64,000 bases of DNA from Psychroserpens sp. NJDZ02 (GCF_004843725.1 NZ_CP039451.1:1796501-1860500); one strand, 5' to 3'; shown: positions 53,805 through 61,953, numbered from the stretch's first letter. The notes: a model not told the origin generated them from the letters alone. Translations and numbers: made by a program.

Positions 53805-54713
53805 ATGAACCAAATTACTAAAGGGACATTAATTGGTTTGTCAGCTATAATTTTGTGGAGTGCTATTGTCGGATTAATTAAAGAGGTTAGTAACTCATTT
53901 GGTGCAATTGGTGGTTCTGCGTTAATTTATACAGTTGCATTTCTTTTTTTGATTTTTAGTGTAGGTTGGGTACCACTAAAGAAATTTCCTAAGAAGTATT
54001 TGATTTTAGGTGGATTTTTAATTGTTGCTTATGAAATTTGTCTTTCATTATCGATTGGTTATTCCCAAAATTCAAAACAAGCAATTGAAATTGGAATGGT
54101 GAACTATTTATGGCCAAGTTTTACAATGGTTGCAACAGTAGTTTTTCATACAAAAAAGGCTAATTGGTTAATCATTCCTGGAATCTTATGTTCTATGGTT
54201 GGAATAATGTGGGTTTTGGGTGGTGATGAAGGAATAGATATTTCTCAAATGATTTTAAATATCAAAAGTAATCCATTGAGTTATACTTTAGCATTTGTAG
54301 GTGTAATTCTCTGGTCAGCTTATTGTGTTGTAACGATAAAATTAGCAAAAGGAATAAATGGTATTACTTTATTTTTTATGCTTGTTGCAATTGTGCTTTG
54401 GGTAAAATTCTTTTTGTTTGGAAATCAAATTTCTAATTTTAATTTCAACTTAGAATCAATAATTTATTTGATTTTGGCAGCTATTTCTATGGGATTTGGT
54501 TATGCTGCTTGGAATGTTGGTATTATGAAAGGAAATGTTACAATTTTGACTGGAGCTTCTTATTTTATTCCTGTGTTTTCTTCAGCAATTTCTTCTATGA
54601 TATTGTCAACAACTTTAGGTTTATCATTTTGGCAAGGTGCAATACTCGTTTGTGTAGGTTCTATTTTGTGTTGGTTATCTACTAAGAAACTTAAACTTAA
54701 AAACAGAAATTAA
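53805..54713 (+). CDS. yddG: EamA/DMT exporter of the YddG type (aromatic amino acid exporter)
   Basis: The 302-residue protein has ten membrane spans and tracks E. coli YddG closely: LIGLSAIILWSAIVGLIKEV, YEICLSLSIGYSQNSKQAIE, GMVNYLWPSFTM, WVLGGDEGI and NPLSYTLAFVGVILWSAYC. YddG exports aromatic amino acids. It is the only plus-strand cargo gene of the accessory block, bounded by inverted cores and followed after 30 bp by an attC-like hairpin. I infer it was acquired as a cassette. Export substrate is by homology only. Confidence 0.88.
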   Translation: MNQITKGTLIGLSAIILWSAIVGLIKEVSNSFGAIGGSALIYTVAFLFLIFSVGWVPLKKFPKKYLILGGFLIVAYEICLSLSIGYSQNSKQAIEIGMVNYLWPSFTMVATVVFHTKKANWLIIPGILCSMVGIMWVLGGDEGIDISQMILNIKSNPLSYTLAFVGVILWSAYCVVTIKLAKGINGITLFFMLVAIVLWVKFFLFGNQISNFNFNLESIIYLILAAISMGFGYAAWNVGIMKGNVTILTGASYFIPVFSSAISSMILSTTLGLSFWQGAILVCVGSILCWLSTKKLKLKNRN

Positions 54714-54743
54714 ATTTTAGATATTACTAGTTTTGGTATTTCT

Positions 54744-54874
54744 GCTAACGGTCTTGTTTGGAAAGTAGCGTGTTTGTGTGCGAGGATTTTCCGAAGGAAA
54801 ATCAGAAGCTGGCAAACAAAGCAACTATCAAAAAGTTAGGAATAAAATAGCTGTTTTTTATACATTTTGTTAGC
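54744..54874 (+). other. attC-like recombination site H1
   Basis: The 131-bp element starts GCTAACGGTCTTG and ends TTTTGTTAGC, so AAC and GTT termini are inverted. Inside are a GATTTTCC-GAA-GGAAAATC hairpin and TGTTTG/CAAACA arms. Its first 14 bases match sites H3 and H5 (GCYAACGGTYTTGT). It fits the size and architecture of integron attC sites, although the outer boxes do not match RYYYAAC/GTTRRRY exactly. Confidence 0.6.
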
Positions 54875-55151
54875 GAACATTATAATTTCTCACTTGTAGG
54901 ATTGATTTAATTCTCAAACATTTATAAAACGCTGTTTTAGTGATTTTTATTTACCACGTTTAGATTTGCCGTACAAAAAGTAAATCCGCCGTAATATTTG
55001 CGTTTTACTATGGTCAGAAATTATAGAGTTTCGATTCCGTGCAGAATATCAGTCCGACGCAACAGTTTCGTATTGTATTTGTTCGAAATCGGTTGAGTGA
55101 GTATTCCGTTGTGTAATAAAAAAGCGATTGATTTTTTTAAGCTAAAAAACC
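54875..55151. other. Gene-free stretch between H1 and a small minus-strand gene
   Basis: No ORF is convincing. The sequence from about 54960 (ACGTTTAGATTTGCCG) to CCGTTGTGTAAT near 55115 has higher GC than its surroundings and resembles spacer sequence I recall near small cargo genes in other flavobacteria. It may be a second, degraded recombination site. Confidence 0.35.
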
Positions 55152-55385
55152 TTATTGGATCGTATTAGAATATATTTGTATAGAAAATCCAATAAGTATT
55201 AATATTAAGGCGATTTTAGATACCATTTTTTTTACTTTTTTTATTTTGTCTCTATCTGATTTTGATGGCGCTGATTCTAATAATATAGCTCCAATCTCTG
55301 GTTTAGGAGGTTCGTAAAAAAACAATAAAACAACTCCTATAATATCAAATGCTAGTCCAATTATGTTTAATTCGTTTTGTGTCAT
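55152..55385 (-). CDS. Small two-span membrane protein
   Basis: The 77-residue protein has spans at about 7-24 and 55-73 separated by a charged loop (SAPSKSDRDKIKKVKK). No family recognised. Small two-helix proteins are frequent cargo in integron-like arrays. Its start is about 20 bp from the second IS3 fragment, so its promoter has probably been replaced. Confidence 0.6.
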   Translation of the reverse strand: MTQNELNIIGLAFDIIGVVLLFFYEPPKPEIGAILLESAPSKSDRDKIKKVKKMVSKIALILILIGFSIQIYSNTIQ

Positions 55386-55403
55386 GTTTTTGGGTGAATA
55401 ATC

Positions 55404-55669
55404 AATGTCTTGTCCTGAAATATGGCTACAGGTTAAAATTGAATTAAGCTGATAATTTATATACCATATTAGGTGTTTTATAATCTAAAGATAAATGTAA
55501 TCTAACGTCGTTGTATAAATTAATTGTCTTTTTTGCAGCGCTCTTTGCGTGTGCTACACTATCAAAGGTTTGATCGAGGTAAAATTCATCTTTTAATATG
55601 CCATTTACACATTCTGCCATGGCATTTTTGTAAAAAGGATTTTGTTCAGTAAAGGGCGACGACGAATTA
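55404..55669 (-). mobile_element. IS3 family fragment, copy 2
   Basis: This 266-bp piece is over 95% identical by eye to that at 53222 and has the same end points, AATGTCTTGTCC at one side and GACGACGAATTA at the other. It encodes the same OrfB C-terminus ending KTPNMVYKLSA in reverse complement (with small changes). Confidence 0.82.
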
Positions 55670-55949
55670 GTGAAAAAAGGAAGCTATATGAAAGTAAAAC
55701 GACATAGTACGTTCCCCCGTATTTGGAGCACTAACTCAGTTTTTAGACATGGTCAAAGTGAATACTCTTGGGATTAAACAAGCTAATAAGTGTATGCATC
55801 TATCCGCAACAGCCTATAATCTTAAAAAGTATTTAAAATATATGAAAAACTTACCAGAAAGTATAGCAGGACTACTTGCTTTTATTAAAAGCACCAAAAA
55901 CCACCTAATAAGCCTTCGAGTACTATGTTTTAAGCCACTTGCATTTTAG
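55670..55949 (+). pseudogene. Transposase 3' fragment (IS1182-like)
   Basis: After a frameshift the plus strand reads VNTLGIKQANKCMHLSATAY followed by NLKKYLKYMK, the C-terminal region of a DDE transposase I associate with IS1182-type elements, and ends ...RVLCFKPLAF-stop. The preceding GSYMKVKRHSTFP frame ends at a stop near the junction. It directly follows the IS3 fragment. Confidence 0.65.
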
Positions 55950-55972
55950 AGAAAGTATGGCGTATTAAAATT

Positions 55973-56009
55973 AAAAACAGCTTAAAATCAAAGATTTTAA
56001 GCTGTTTTT
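55973..56009. terminator. Strong bidirectional hairpin terminator
   Basis: AAAAACAGCTTAAAATC and GATTTTAAGCTGTTTTT are perfect 17-bp arms around AAA, flanked by A and T runs. It belongs to the transposon remnant. Confidence 0.85.
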
Positions 56010-56024
56010 ATGCTTTTTTAAGGG

Positions 56025-56055
56025 GTTGTGCAACGGTTACCGGTGTTGGCAATAG
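56025..56055 (+). other. Shortened core site left of the TraB-like cassette
   Basis: GTTGTGCAACGGTTACCGGTGTTGGCAATAG is annotated by position. It has an AAC...GTT pair around a small CAACGGT/CGGTGTTG stem of about 20 bp, as if an attC-like site lost its middle. GTTGGCAATAG is the inverted partner of TATTGCCAAC at the other end of the cassette. Confidence 0.5.
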
Positions 56056-56058
56056 TTT

Positions 56059-56829
56059 TTATACTTTTTTTAGTCCAAAATTTAATCTAAAATTTTTATC
56101 TATTTTTTTTAATTGAGTATATAATCCCCAAAAGTGACGACTCCCATAAATAACTAAAATTTTCTTTTTCTCACTTTTGACTATTCTTTTAGCTAAAGAT
56201 TTGTCTCTATAACCAAAAGCATATTCTCTATCAAATATCTTTCGTAAACTCTTTTTTACTTTTTTACATTTGAAATTTTCATCTTTTAGGCTAAAACTAA
56301 AATCACATTTATCCAATATTATTTCCTCATTTTTTTTCTCAAAATCAGTTATCAATTCAGCCAAACTAACATCTGCTCGTATTGAAGTCAAGCTATCTAA
56401 CTTTAATTTCCCATAGCTTGGTTGATTTATCAATTTATATTTCCCCTTGTATTTTATTTTACCTGCAATAATATTTGTAGTTGTATCTAAATACCTTTGA
56501 TTTCCTTGTGGAAAAAAGCCTTTAATCCTTCTTAACTTCATAAGATTTTCTATTCTTTCTAAAGAATCTTTTCCATAATCGACTCCTTCATAAAAAACAG
56601 TATAATCTAGCTTTTGAAGTGAGTCAATTTTATTTGCAACATCATCATAAAACTCTTTTCTGCCAATGTGATGCATTGGAATAAAAATTATTTTTTTTTG
56701 GTCGTTTTCTATTGAATTTAATTCACTTCTTATATTAAATACTCCACTTCTTTTAAGACCACGATTAGTCATAATAGAACTACAAGAAGTAAGAATACAT
56801 ACTGTTATTAAAGTAAGAAATTTTTTCAT
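56059..56829 (-). CDS. TraB/GumN(TIKI)-like lipoprotein, cassette cargo
   Basis: The 256-residue protein has a lipobox (ILTSCSS, Cys at about 16). Two motifs resemble the TraB/PrgY/GumN/TIKI fold: IIFIPMHHIGRKEF with VFYEGVD early, and ILVIYGSRHFWGLYTQL near the end, which correspond to the metal-binding GxxHxG and GxxH boxes. Members of the fold are metal-dependent proteases or erythromycin-esterase-like enzymes, so an envelope hydrolase is possible. The gene is bounded by GTTGGCAATAG and TATTGCCAAC, a clean cassette. Confidence 0.6.
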   Translation of the reverse strand: MKKFLTLITVCILTSCSSIMTNRGLKRSGVFNIRSELNSIENDQKKIIFIPMHHIGRKEFYDDVANKIDSLQKLDYTVFYEGVDYGKDSLERIENLMKLRRIKGFFPQGNQRYLDTTTNIIAGKIKYKGKYKLINQPSYGKLKLDSLTSIRADVSLAELITDFEKKNEEIILDKCDFSFSLKDENFKCKKVKKSLRKIFDREYAFGYRDKSLAKRIVKSEKKKILVIYGSRHFWGLYTQLKKIDKNFRLNFGLKKV

Positions 56830-56854
56830 TCAGTTTTGAGTGAGTTTAATTATT

Positions 56855-56979
56855 GCCAACGGTTTGTATATGAAAAGTAGGCGATTTCGAAGCTTTATCT
56901 TTTCAGTTAAGCATTGAATTTAATACAAGCTAAAACCCTTATTATCAATACTTTTTCGCCTATTTTTTATATACATTGT
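56855..56979 (+). other. attC-like recombination site H3, interrupted by intron C
   Basis: The site begins GCCAACGGTTTGTATATG and ends ATATACATTGT where intron C starts. Joining the exons gives ATTGTTGTAACACG. Outer stem: GTATATGAAAAGTAGGCGA pairs with TCGCCTATTTTTTATATAC with only G-U-type differences over 19 bp. A variable region of about 65 nt is in the middle. The layout is that of an attC hairpin. Confidence 0.65.
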
Positions 56980-57623
56980 GTGTGCCCAGTATGGGCATCT
57001 TTTTATTTACGGAAAGGTAAATAATTAATCTAGAGGGTGCAAGTCCCTTATGCGCAGGAGTAACGTCTTGAAGCATTAGTAAGTCGCAAGGGTGGTAATC
57101 GCGAGGTTACATCTGAAGGCTATTTGTGATTGATTAATGAGCAAATACCACTACAAAACTCGGTACTGATACTTCGACTACGCTCAGCATAAACTAAACA
57201 GAAATCGTATACAGAGGCATAGTTATTCGGGTAAGCAAGCACATCATTGTAACGCCCAAACAGTAACAAAAGAGTAATTATGTAGATACGGCAGTCATTG
57301 AGTGAAAGAAGATGCCATTACCTGGGGAGGTCTCCAAAGTTACGAGTTGACTATATGGAGAAGTCAGCAGAGGTCATAGTACTTACAGGAAACGAGTTGA
57401 GGGAATACCTCAGAAGGTCTCACAAGTAAGGAAGGACTGAACGTGATTCTCTTCAAAATTCGCATAGGAGCACTAGTGGTAGCCTATGCCTAAATTAGAA
57501 GATAGTGCCAAGGGTGAAAAGAGCTTTGGTGTGATGATTTACGAACCGCCGTATACGAGACCCGTACGTACGGTGGTGTGGGAGGCGCACTCCGGCTATT
57601 TTAGTTGGAGCCGTCTACTCGAT
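56980..57623 (+). mobile_element. Group II intron C (ORF-less, most complete copy)
   Basis: The 644-nt intron begins GTGTGCCCAGTATGGGC (class C-like 5' end with TGCCC/GGGCA stem), has the domain I block CTAGAGGGTGCAAGTCCC, and a canonical compact domain V: ACCGCCGTA...TACGGTGGT with a 2-nt CG bulge and a short loop. Domain VI and CTACTCGAT end it. No reverse transcriptase is left in domain IV. The 5' exon ends TTGT and the 3' exon starts T. This is the only copy without the domain V loop expansion. Confidence 0.88.
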
Positions 57624-57632
57624 TGTAACACG

Positions 57633-58277
57633 TTATTGTATTATCGAATTCATATACTTATATTCAAATGTTTCTAATTCAAGTTGTAACTGTTCTAAAT
57701 ATAATAAAACTCCAATTACAGATTTATCATTTAATTTGAAGTTTATATATTTAATATTTTTACCGTTTTCATCTACTAAACTTGAATTCACATTAAATTT
57801 CCTTTCATTATATGACTTGAATTCACGTTGATTTTTATTCAATATTTCTTTGTTTATTATATAAAGAGAATTGATTTTATTTTTTAAATTAATTCCTTTT
57901 TTTGATAATTTTTCTGAATTATTAAAAAGAAGTTTACTGTATAAAGAAAGGTCAATTAATTCCTCATAATTTGAAATATCAAAATTATTGATTTTAGACT
58001 CATTTTTTAGTGTCTCTATTAATAAATTTAAATCAGTTAACTGGACTTTTATTTGCTCATATTTGTGTTTTAATTCTCCATATTTTTCAGGTTGTTCACT
58101 ACTTATTCTATTGAGCGTTTCACTCTTTTCTTTAATCACTTTCCTGTAATTTTCTTTAGTTTTTCTCAAATTTGCTATTTTTTTTGAAATAACAACTACG
58201 TTTTCTTTTGTATGATTATTATTTGAACAAGAATTTAAAAAAAACATAAAAAGAATAAGTGTTAATGTGTTTTTCAT
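57633..58277 (-). CDS. Coiled-coil lipoprotein, cassette cargo
   Basis: The 214-residue protein has a lipobox (FFLNSCSNN, Cys at about 17), a long coiled coil (about 28-110) and a C-terminal NVNSSLVDENGKNIKYINFK...GVLLYLEQLQLELETFE segment. The helix-rich layout with this ending is reminiscent of the GldM N-terminal region, but the likeness is weak. It lies 6 bp downstream of a membrane-protein gene. The pair is enclosed by TTGTAACACG and GTGTTACAAC. Confidence 0.6.
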   Translation of the reverse strand: MKNTLTLILFMFFLNSCSNNNHTKENVVVISKKIANLRKTKENYRKVIKEKSETLNRISSEQPEKYGELKHKYEQIKVQLTDLNLLIETLKNESKINNFDISNYEELIDLSLYSKLLFNNSEKLSKKGINLKNKINSLYIINKEILNKNQREFKSYNERKFNVNSSLVDENGKNIKYINFKLNDKSVIGVLLYLEQLQLELETFEYKYMNSIIQ

Positions 58278-58283
58278 TTTTAG

Positions 58284-58769
58284 TTACTTAAAGTTAGCAT
58301 TGTTTTCAATATTTATTCCGTTACATTTAATTTTTAAAATCCACTTTCCGTATTTTGAATATTCTAGTTCTATAGTATCTCCGCTATTTATGCGATCAAA
58401 GTCCTTTTTAAAAACCTTATAATTGTTATATTCATAATTTCCACTTAATAATATATGGTAATCAGATATACCATCATTCCTTTTTTCTTTCATACTTATA
58501 ATTTTTACAGTACTAACTATTTTTGTATTATTATCTAAATCTTTTTTTAAAGTTATAAATAGATAAATAATATGAGTAAGTGTGCCTAAAAAAATAAGAC
58601 TTACAATAAATAAGATTAAATAATTATCTGCGGATATCTTGAAAAAATAATAAATCGAAAAAGCACTTAATAATAAAAAAAGAAAAGTAAAAATTCCTTT
58701 TCCTAAAATTTTATTTTTTAATTTTCTTTTGTCCTTTGTATTAAATTTTATTTCTTCCTTTTCAGTCAT
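58284..58769 (-). CDS. Two-span membrane protein, cassette cargo
   Basis: The 161-residue protein has a basic N-terminus, spans at about 25-45 and 50-75, and a C-terminal beta-rich domain (about 85-161; SVISM-type KIISMKEKRNDG, DTIELEYSKYGKWILKI) with the look of an NfeD/OB-like or DUF3592-like fold. Family not assigned. It is the first gene of the two-gene cassette shared with the coiled-coil lipoprotein. Confidence 0.6.
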   Translation of the reverse strand: MTEKEEIKFNTKDKRKLKNKILGKGIFTFLFLLLSAFSIYYFFKISADNYLILFIVSLIFLGTLTHIIYLFITLKKDLDNNTKIVSTVKIISMKEKRNDGISDYHILLSGNYEYNNYKVFKKDFDRINSGDTIELEYSKYGKWILKIKCNGINIENNANFK

Positions 58770-58792
58770 TTTTGAGTTCAGTGAGCAATGTG

Positions 58793-58960
58793 TTACAACT
58801 CGTTATATAGCAACTAAAGTAGTGAATATCCCGTAAATATTGTGAGATATCGGTACTTTTTGTTCCTGATTTAGGTTTTAAAAAGCTAAGCTACAATTTA
58901 TAAAGTAGCCTCGCAATACGTAGAACGATGTATATTTTACTGTTAATAAGGTTTAAATGT
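58793..58960 (+). other. attC-like recombination site H4 (right end lost)
   Basis: It starts TTACAACTCGTTATATAGC, the inverted partner of TTGTAACACGTTAT at the left end of the same cassette. For about 80 bp it matches site H6 near the window end (ACTAAAG, TATTG, TTTTGTTCCTGATTTA), so it belongs to a second site family. The 3' arm is not clear: intron relic D and unidentified sequence (58960-59103) follow. Confidence 0.5.
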
Positions 58961-59103
58961 ACACTAATTAGTTGTAGGCTGTTTACGGGAAACCTCATTG
59001 TTGTAAAAAGATTGAGTACTACAGCAGTACTGTTAGTCTTAGTGGTTTTTTTAAGGCTTAAAAATGGGGGTAATAGTACAAGTTTTAGTTTATACTTAAA
59101 CAG

Positions 59104-59276
59104 GAAGATTGTGTCAAAGATGTAAAACCCTTTGGCGTGATGATTTACGAACCGCCTTGTGCGTTCCTGAGTTGTATTGCTAGTAGCAATAGAGACGAAA
59201 GGACTAACGTAGTTACTTACGTACGTTGGTGTGAGAGGCGCACTCCGGCTGTTTTAGTCGGAGCCGTCTACTCGAT
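59104..59276 (+). mobile_element. Group II intron relic D (3' end only)
   Basis: The homology to copy E starts at about GATTGTGTCAAAG and runs through domain V and VI to CTACTCGAT. Domains I-III are absent. The domain V loop carries the 56-nt expansion (59164-59219). The 3' exon begins TAGCAAACG, the left core of the type VI effector cassette. ORFs translated across this piece are read-through and not genes. Confidence 0.85.
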
Positions 59277-59300
59277 TAGCAAACGTTACTTCTTATTAAT

Positions 59301-59750
59301 TTACTGTTCTTCGTCTTCTTCAATATAAGACTTACAATCATAAGGTAACTTTTTTATTACAATCGGAAAAGAGTCCGAATTTAGTATTTCTGTGCACCCT
59401 TTTAAATCAATTTTAAAATTCCCTTTTTGGAAAAGTAATTTATCTATTTGAAATCGAAATGGGCTATGCGAATCAAACATTAATTTTAATTGCATTGTAT
59501 CTTTTTTATAAATAAAGTTGGAAACACGATTAACAGATATTAAAGCATAATCATAGTTGTATGATTTTTTGCACAATTCACATTTTTTTTTAATTGACAA
59601 TGAATAATCTGTTCCATTTGAAGTTGTAAAGCATAAAGGCTTGTTTTTTAATAAAATGTTCTTAATTTCAATACTAGGAGTGTTTATTGGTTGTGCTAAT
59701 ATTAAATTAGAATTAAGGAATAAAAAACTTACTAATAAAATGAGTTTCAT
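59301..59750 (-). CDS. Secreted small protein, candidate immunity protein
   Basis: The 149-residue protein has a signal peptide (about 1-20, SNLILAQ), a Cys-x2-Cys pair (CELCKK) and an acidic C-terminus (YIEEDEEQ). It starts 2 bp after the stop of the effector-like gene, in the same cassette and operon, as expected for a periplasmic immunity protein. The assignment is from position only, because no immunity family was recognised. Confidence 0.6.
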   Translation of the reverse strand: MKLILLVSFLFLNSNLILAQPINTPSIEIKNILLKNKPLCFTTSNGTDYSLSIKKKCELCKKSYNYDYALISVNRVSNFIYKKDTMQLKLMFDSHSPFRFQIDKLLFQKGNFKIDLKGCTEILNSDSFPIVIKKLPYDCKSYIEEDEEQ

Positions 59751-59752
59751 AA

Positions 59753-61099
59753 TTATATTTTTGTGATTATTTCTTTGATTTTGTCTATTAACTCTTCCAT
59801 CTTAGGGTTAATATCTATAGTTACTATATTTCCTCTTGAATCAGGGAAGCTTATTCCGTACTGCGTCAACGGAATGTGTAAATGTCCTGTATGTAAAGTT
59901 GACTTTATATCTGTTCTTAATCTTGCAACCCTATAATATATTTCATTAGAAAGATAATTACTACCTGAACCGCTAACTGATTTTAAAGATTGTAATTCTT
60001 TAAAATCATTAATGATGCCGTTATTTTGAGAAGTACTATCGCTAACCTCTTCTATTAATTTTGTTCCTTGTATATCTTTTCTAACATAAATTTTTCCATT
60101 TGCTTTAAAGGTTTGATTAAAATAGACCCAAAACGTATCAGAAGGATTGTTAACATCAGGCACTATTTTTTTATAAGGTAATGTTGTTTTATAGAATTCT
60201 TCACCATCAATAGTAAGTTGTTTAAACGGAGTTTTATTATCATCGGTTCCTGTACCCCAAAGCATATTATCTTTATAACCACCTCTGTTTTTTGCAGGAA
60301 ACCTATCTACATCAAATCTAAAAGCACCACCTTGACTTACGGTGATTATCATATTAACCTTTTTTATAAAAGGAGTTATAAACTTTTCTATAATACCTTC
60401 ACCTTCTTTAAATTCATCAAAATCTTTATATCTAACGGGAGCAATAAATGTCTGTATATAATAATCGCCAATAGTTTTGCCATGTAGATCTAAAGCGTTC
60501 ACTCCACTTGGATTACTTTGTAATGGATTACCTCCTTTTGTTGGATCTAAGATGAATGGGTCAAATCCAGTTATCAATAATTTTTTACTTGTTATACCTG
60601 AAAAACTTATATTATTATAATTTCTACTCAATTCTTCAAATAAAATAATAATATCATTCAATGGTGTATTATTAGTATTTACAGTACTTTTTTCAAAGTT
60701 TATATCCTTTTCAAATAAGGGATGACGTTTTAAATGTACTTGCATTTTATTTCTCGCCCAATATAAGGTTCTGTCGTCTAAATCACCATCCTGCACTTGT
60801 TTAACACCTAAGAGCCATAATCTTTTTGCATCTTTTTCTATTCTTTCTTTTATGCCTTTGTTTTCATCACCTTCTATCTTTAAATCTTCTTGGTTTAAAA
60901 ATTCTAAAAAGTCTTTTACCAATGTGCGAATTTCAGAGTTTTTAGAAATGTATTTGTTTTCGTAGTTATCTACTGAGTCTCTTTTTTCGGAGTGTTTAAT
61001 AGTTAAATCTTCATATTTATACAACCCTATATATTCCTCATAATTTCTGCGATAAGCTATAGGTTTAAGCCAATGTTCTTTTTTATGTAAAAAAGTTAT
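59753..61099 (-). CDS. Pyroglutamyl-peptidase-like putative type VI effector
   Basis: An N-terminal region of about 140 residues is followed by a domain resembling pyroglutamyl peptidase I (C15): LLITGFDPF, NPSGVNALDL, MIITVSQGGAFRFDVDRF, YLSNEIYYRV, TGHLHIP. Numbered from the TTG at 61024 (423 residues), the family Glu is Asp240, the nucleophile Cys is Ser359 and the His is His383. The frame is open 25 codons further up, to an ATA that overlaps the PAAR stop, and those residues (HWLKPIAYRRNYEEYIGLYKYE) look conserved. The longer form is given as extent. It lies directly after a PAAR gene. Toxin role inferred. Confidence 0.65.
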   Translation of the reverse strand: MTFLHKKEHWLKPIAYRRNYEEYIGLYKYEDLTIKHSEKRDSVDNYENKYISKNSEIRTLVKDFLEFLNQEDLKIEGDENKGIKERIEKDAKRLWLLGVKQVQDGDLDDRTLYWARNKMQVHLKRHPLFEKDINFEKSTVNTNNTPLNDIIILFEELSRNYNNISFSGITSKKLLITGFDPFILDPTKGGNPLQSNPSGVNALDLHGKTIGDYYIQTFIAPVRYKDFDEFKEGEGIIEKFITPFIKKVNMIITVSQGGAFRFDVDRFPAKNRGGYKDNMLWGTGTDDNKTPFKQLTIDGEEFYKTTLPYKKIVPDVNNPSDTFWVYFNQTFKANGKIYVRKDIQGTKLIEEVSDSTSQNNGIINDFKELQSLKSVSGSGSNYLSNEIYYRVARLRTDIKSTLHTGHLHIPLTQYGISFPDSRGNIVTIDINPKMEELIDKIKEIITKI

Positions 61100-61932
61100 T
61101 GCCCTTCATACATTGTATCAACCATGAAAGCATTTAAATCTTCTGATTTTATTATTGTTTTATGTGAATTATAGTTTTCAAAAACTTCACTATACCAAGA
61201 TATAGGTAAAGGAAATAATATTGTTTCGCATTCGTCATTATTTATTTCCAATTCCCAATCTAGTTGACTTATGCCTAAGAATTTTTGATTAGTATTTTTT
61301 GTTTTTCCTTTTAATTTACATTTAATCTTTTTACCGTTCTCTATGTTTTTTGTTGTTACTTTTATTTTTATTCCATAAATAAAATCGGTTGCATTTCCTC
61401 CTTCAATTCCTTTGATACTCGATTGCGATAATACAACATCGTTTTCGTTTATAAATTGAATATCTATTATTTGAGGTTCTTGTTCTTGCTGTTCTGCAAG
61501 TTCTCTTATTTCTGCTTGATTTTCTTCTGCAATTCTTAAATTTTTAGTTTCACCTATTAGCGCTGCCTTAATTCTATCAATGGTTGTTGTTTTAGAGAAA
61601 GGAATTTTAGCTATAGGCATAATGGCAGTAGGTGCAGAGCTTCCAGTGCCTATTAAAACTGTACCAGCACCCATTACAACTGAACCTCCATGTACTGTCA
61701 TACTACCCATTGTGGCTGCAGGCTTTCCTCCAAAAAACACATTAGATACACCAGTTACAATAATATCTGGAGGTCCTACACAAGTACAGATACTGCCTAT
61801 TGTGGCTGCAGGTTTGCCTTCAATAAGTACTGTAGGTTCTCCTTGTGTTATTGGTCCGCCAACATGTGGAACTAATCCACTACACATTGGACATATATGA
61901 TTACTACTTACCGTTGCTGCTGGTCCTGCCAT
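61096..61932 (-). CDS. PAAR-domain protein (type VI secretion spike tip)
   Basis: The 278-residue protein begins with a PAAR domain (about 1-100): MAGPAATVSSNHICPMCSG, HVGGPI, GKPAATIGSICTCVGPPD, GGKPAATMGSMTVHGG. The Cys/His pattern suits the metal at the spike tip. After a charged linker (about 125-150) is a beta-rich C-terminal domain of unknown type. PAAR proteins cap VgrG and carry effectors. The adjacent gene is likely the cargo. No other type VI component is in the window, so the machine must be elsewhere. Confidence 0.88.
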   Translation of the reverse strand: MAGPAATVSSNHICPMCSGLVPHVGGPITQGEPTVLIEGKPAATIGSICTCVGPPDIIVTGVSNVFFGGKPAATMGSMTVHGGSVVMGAGTVLIGTGSSAPTAIMPIAKIPFSKTTTIDRIKAALIGETKNLRIAEENQAEIRELAEQQEQEPQIIDIQFINENDVVLSQSSIKGIEGGNATDFIYGIKIKVTTKNIENGKKIKCKLKGKTKNTNQKFLGISQLDWELEINNDECETILFPLPISWYSEVFENYNSHKTIIKSEDLNAFMVDTMYEGQ

Positions 61933-61953
61933 AATTCTTAGTTTTTAATGTTT

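Noticed and set aside
57486-57677. ORF of 63 residues at the end of intron C containing EPPYTRPVRTVVWE
   Set aside because: This is read-through of domain V of a group II intron, a common false gene call.
59137-59328. ORF of 63 residues across intron relic D
   Set aside because: It covers domain V, domain VI and the cassette core, so it is intron sequence read as protein.
61580-61900. Plus-strand ORF of 106 residues opposite the PAAR gene
   Set aside because: It is the antisense of a repetitive Gly/Ala/Pro-rich PAAR domain, with no start context of its own.
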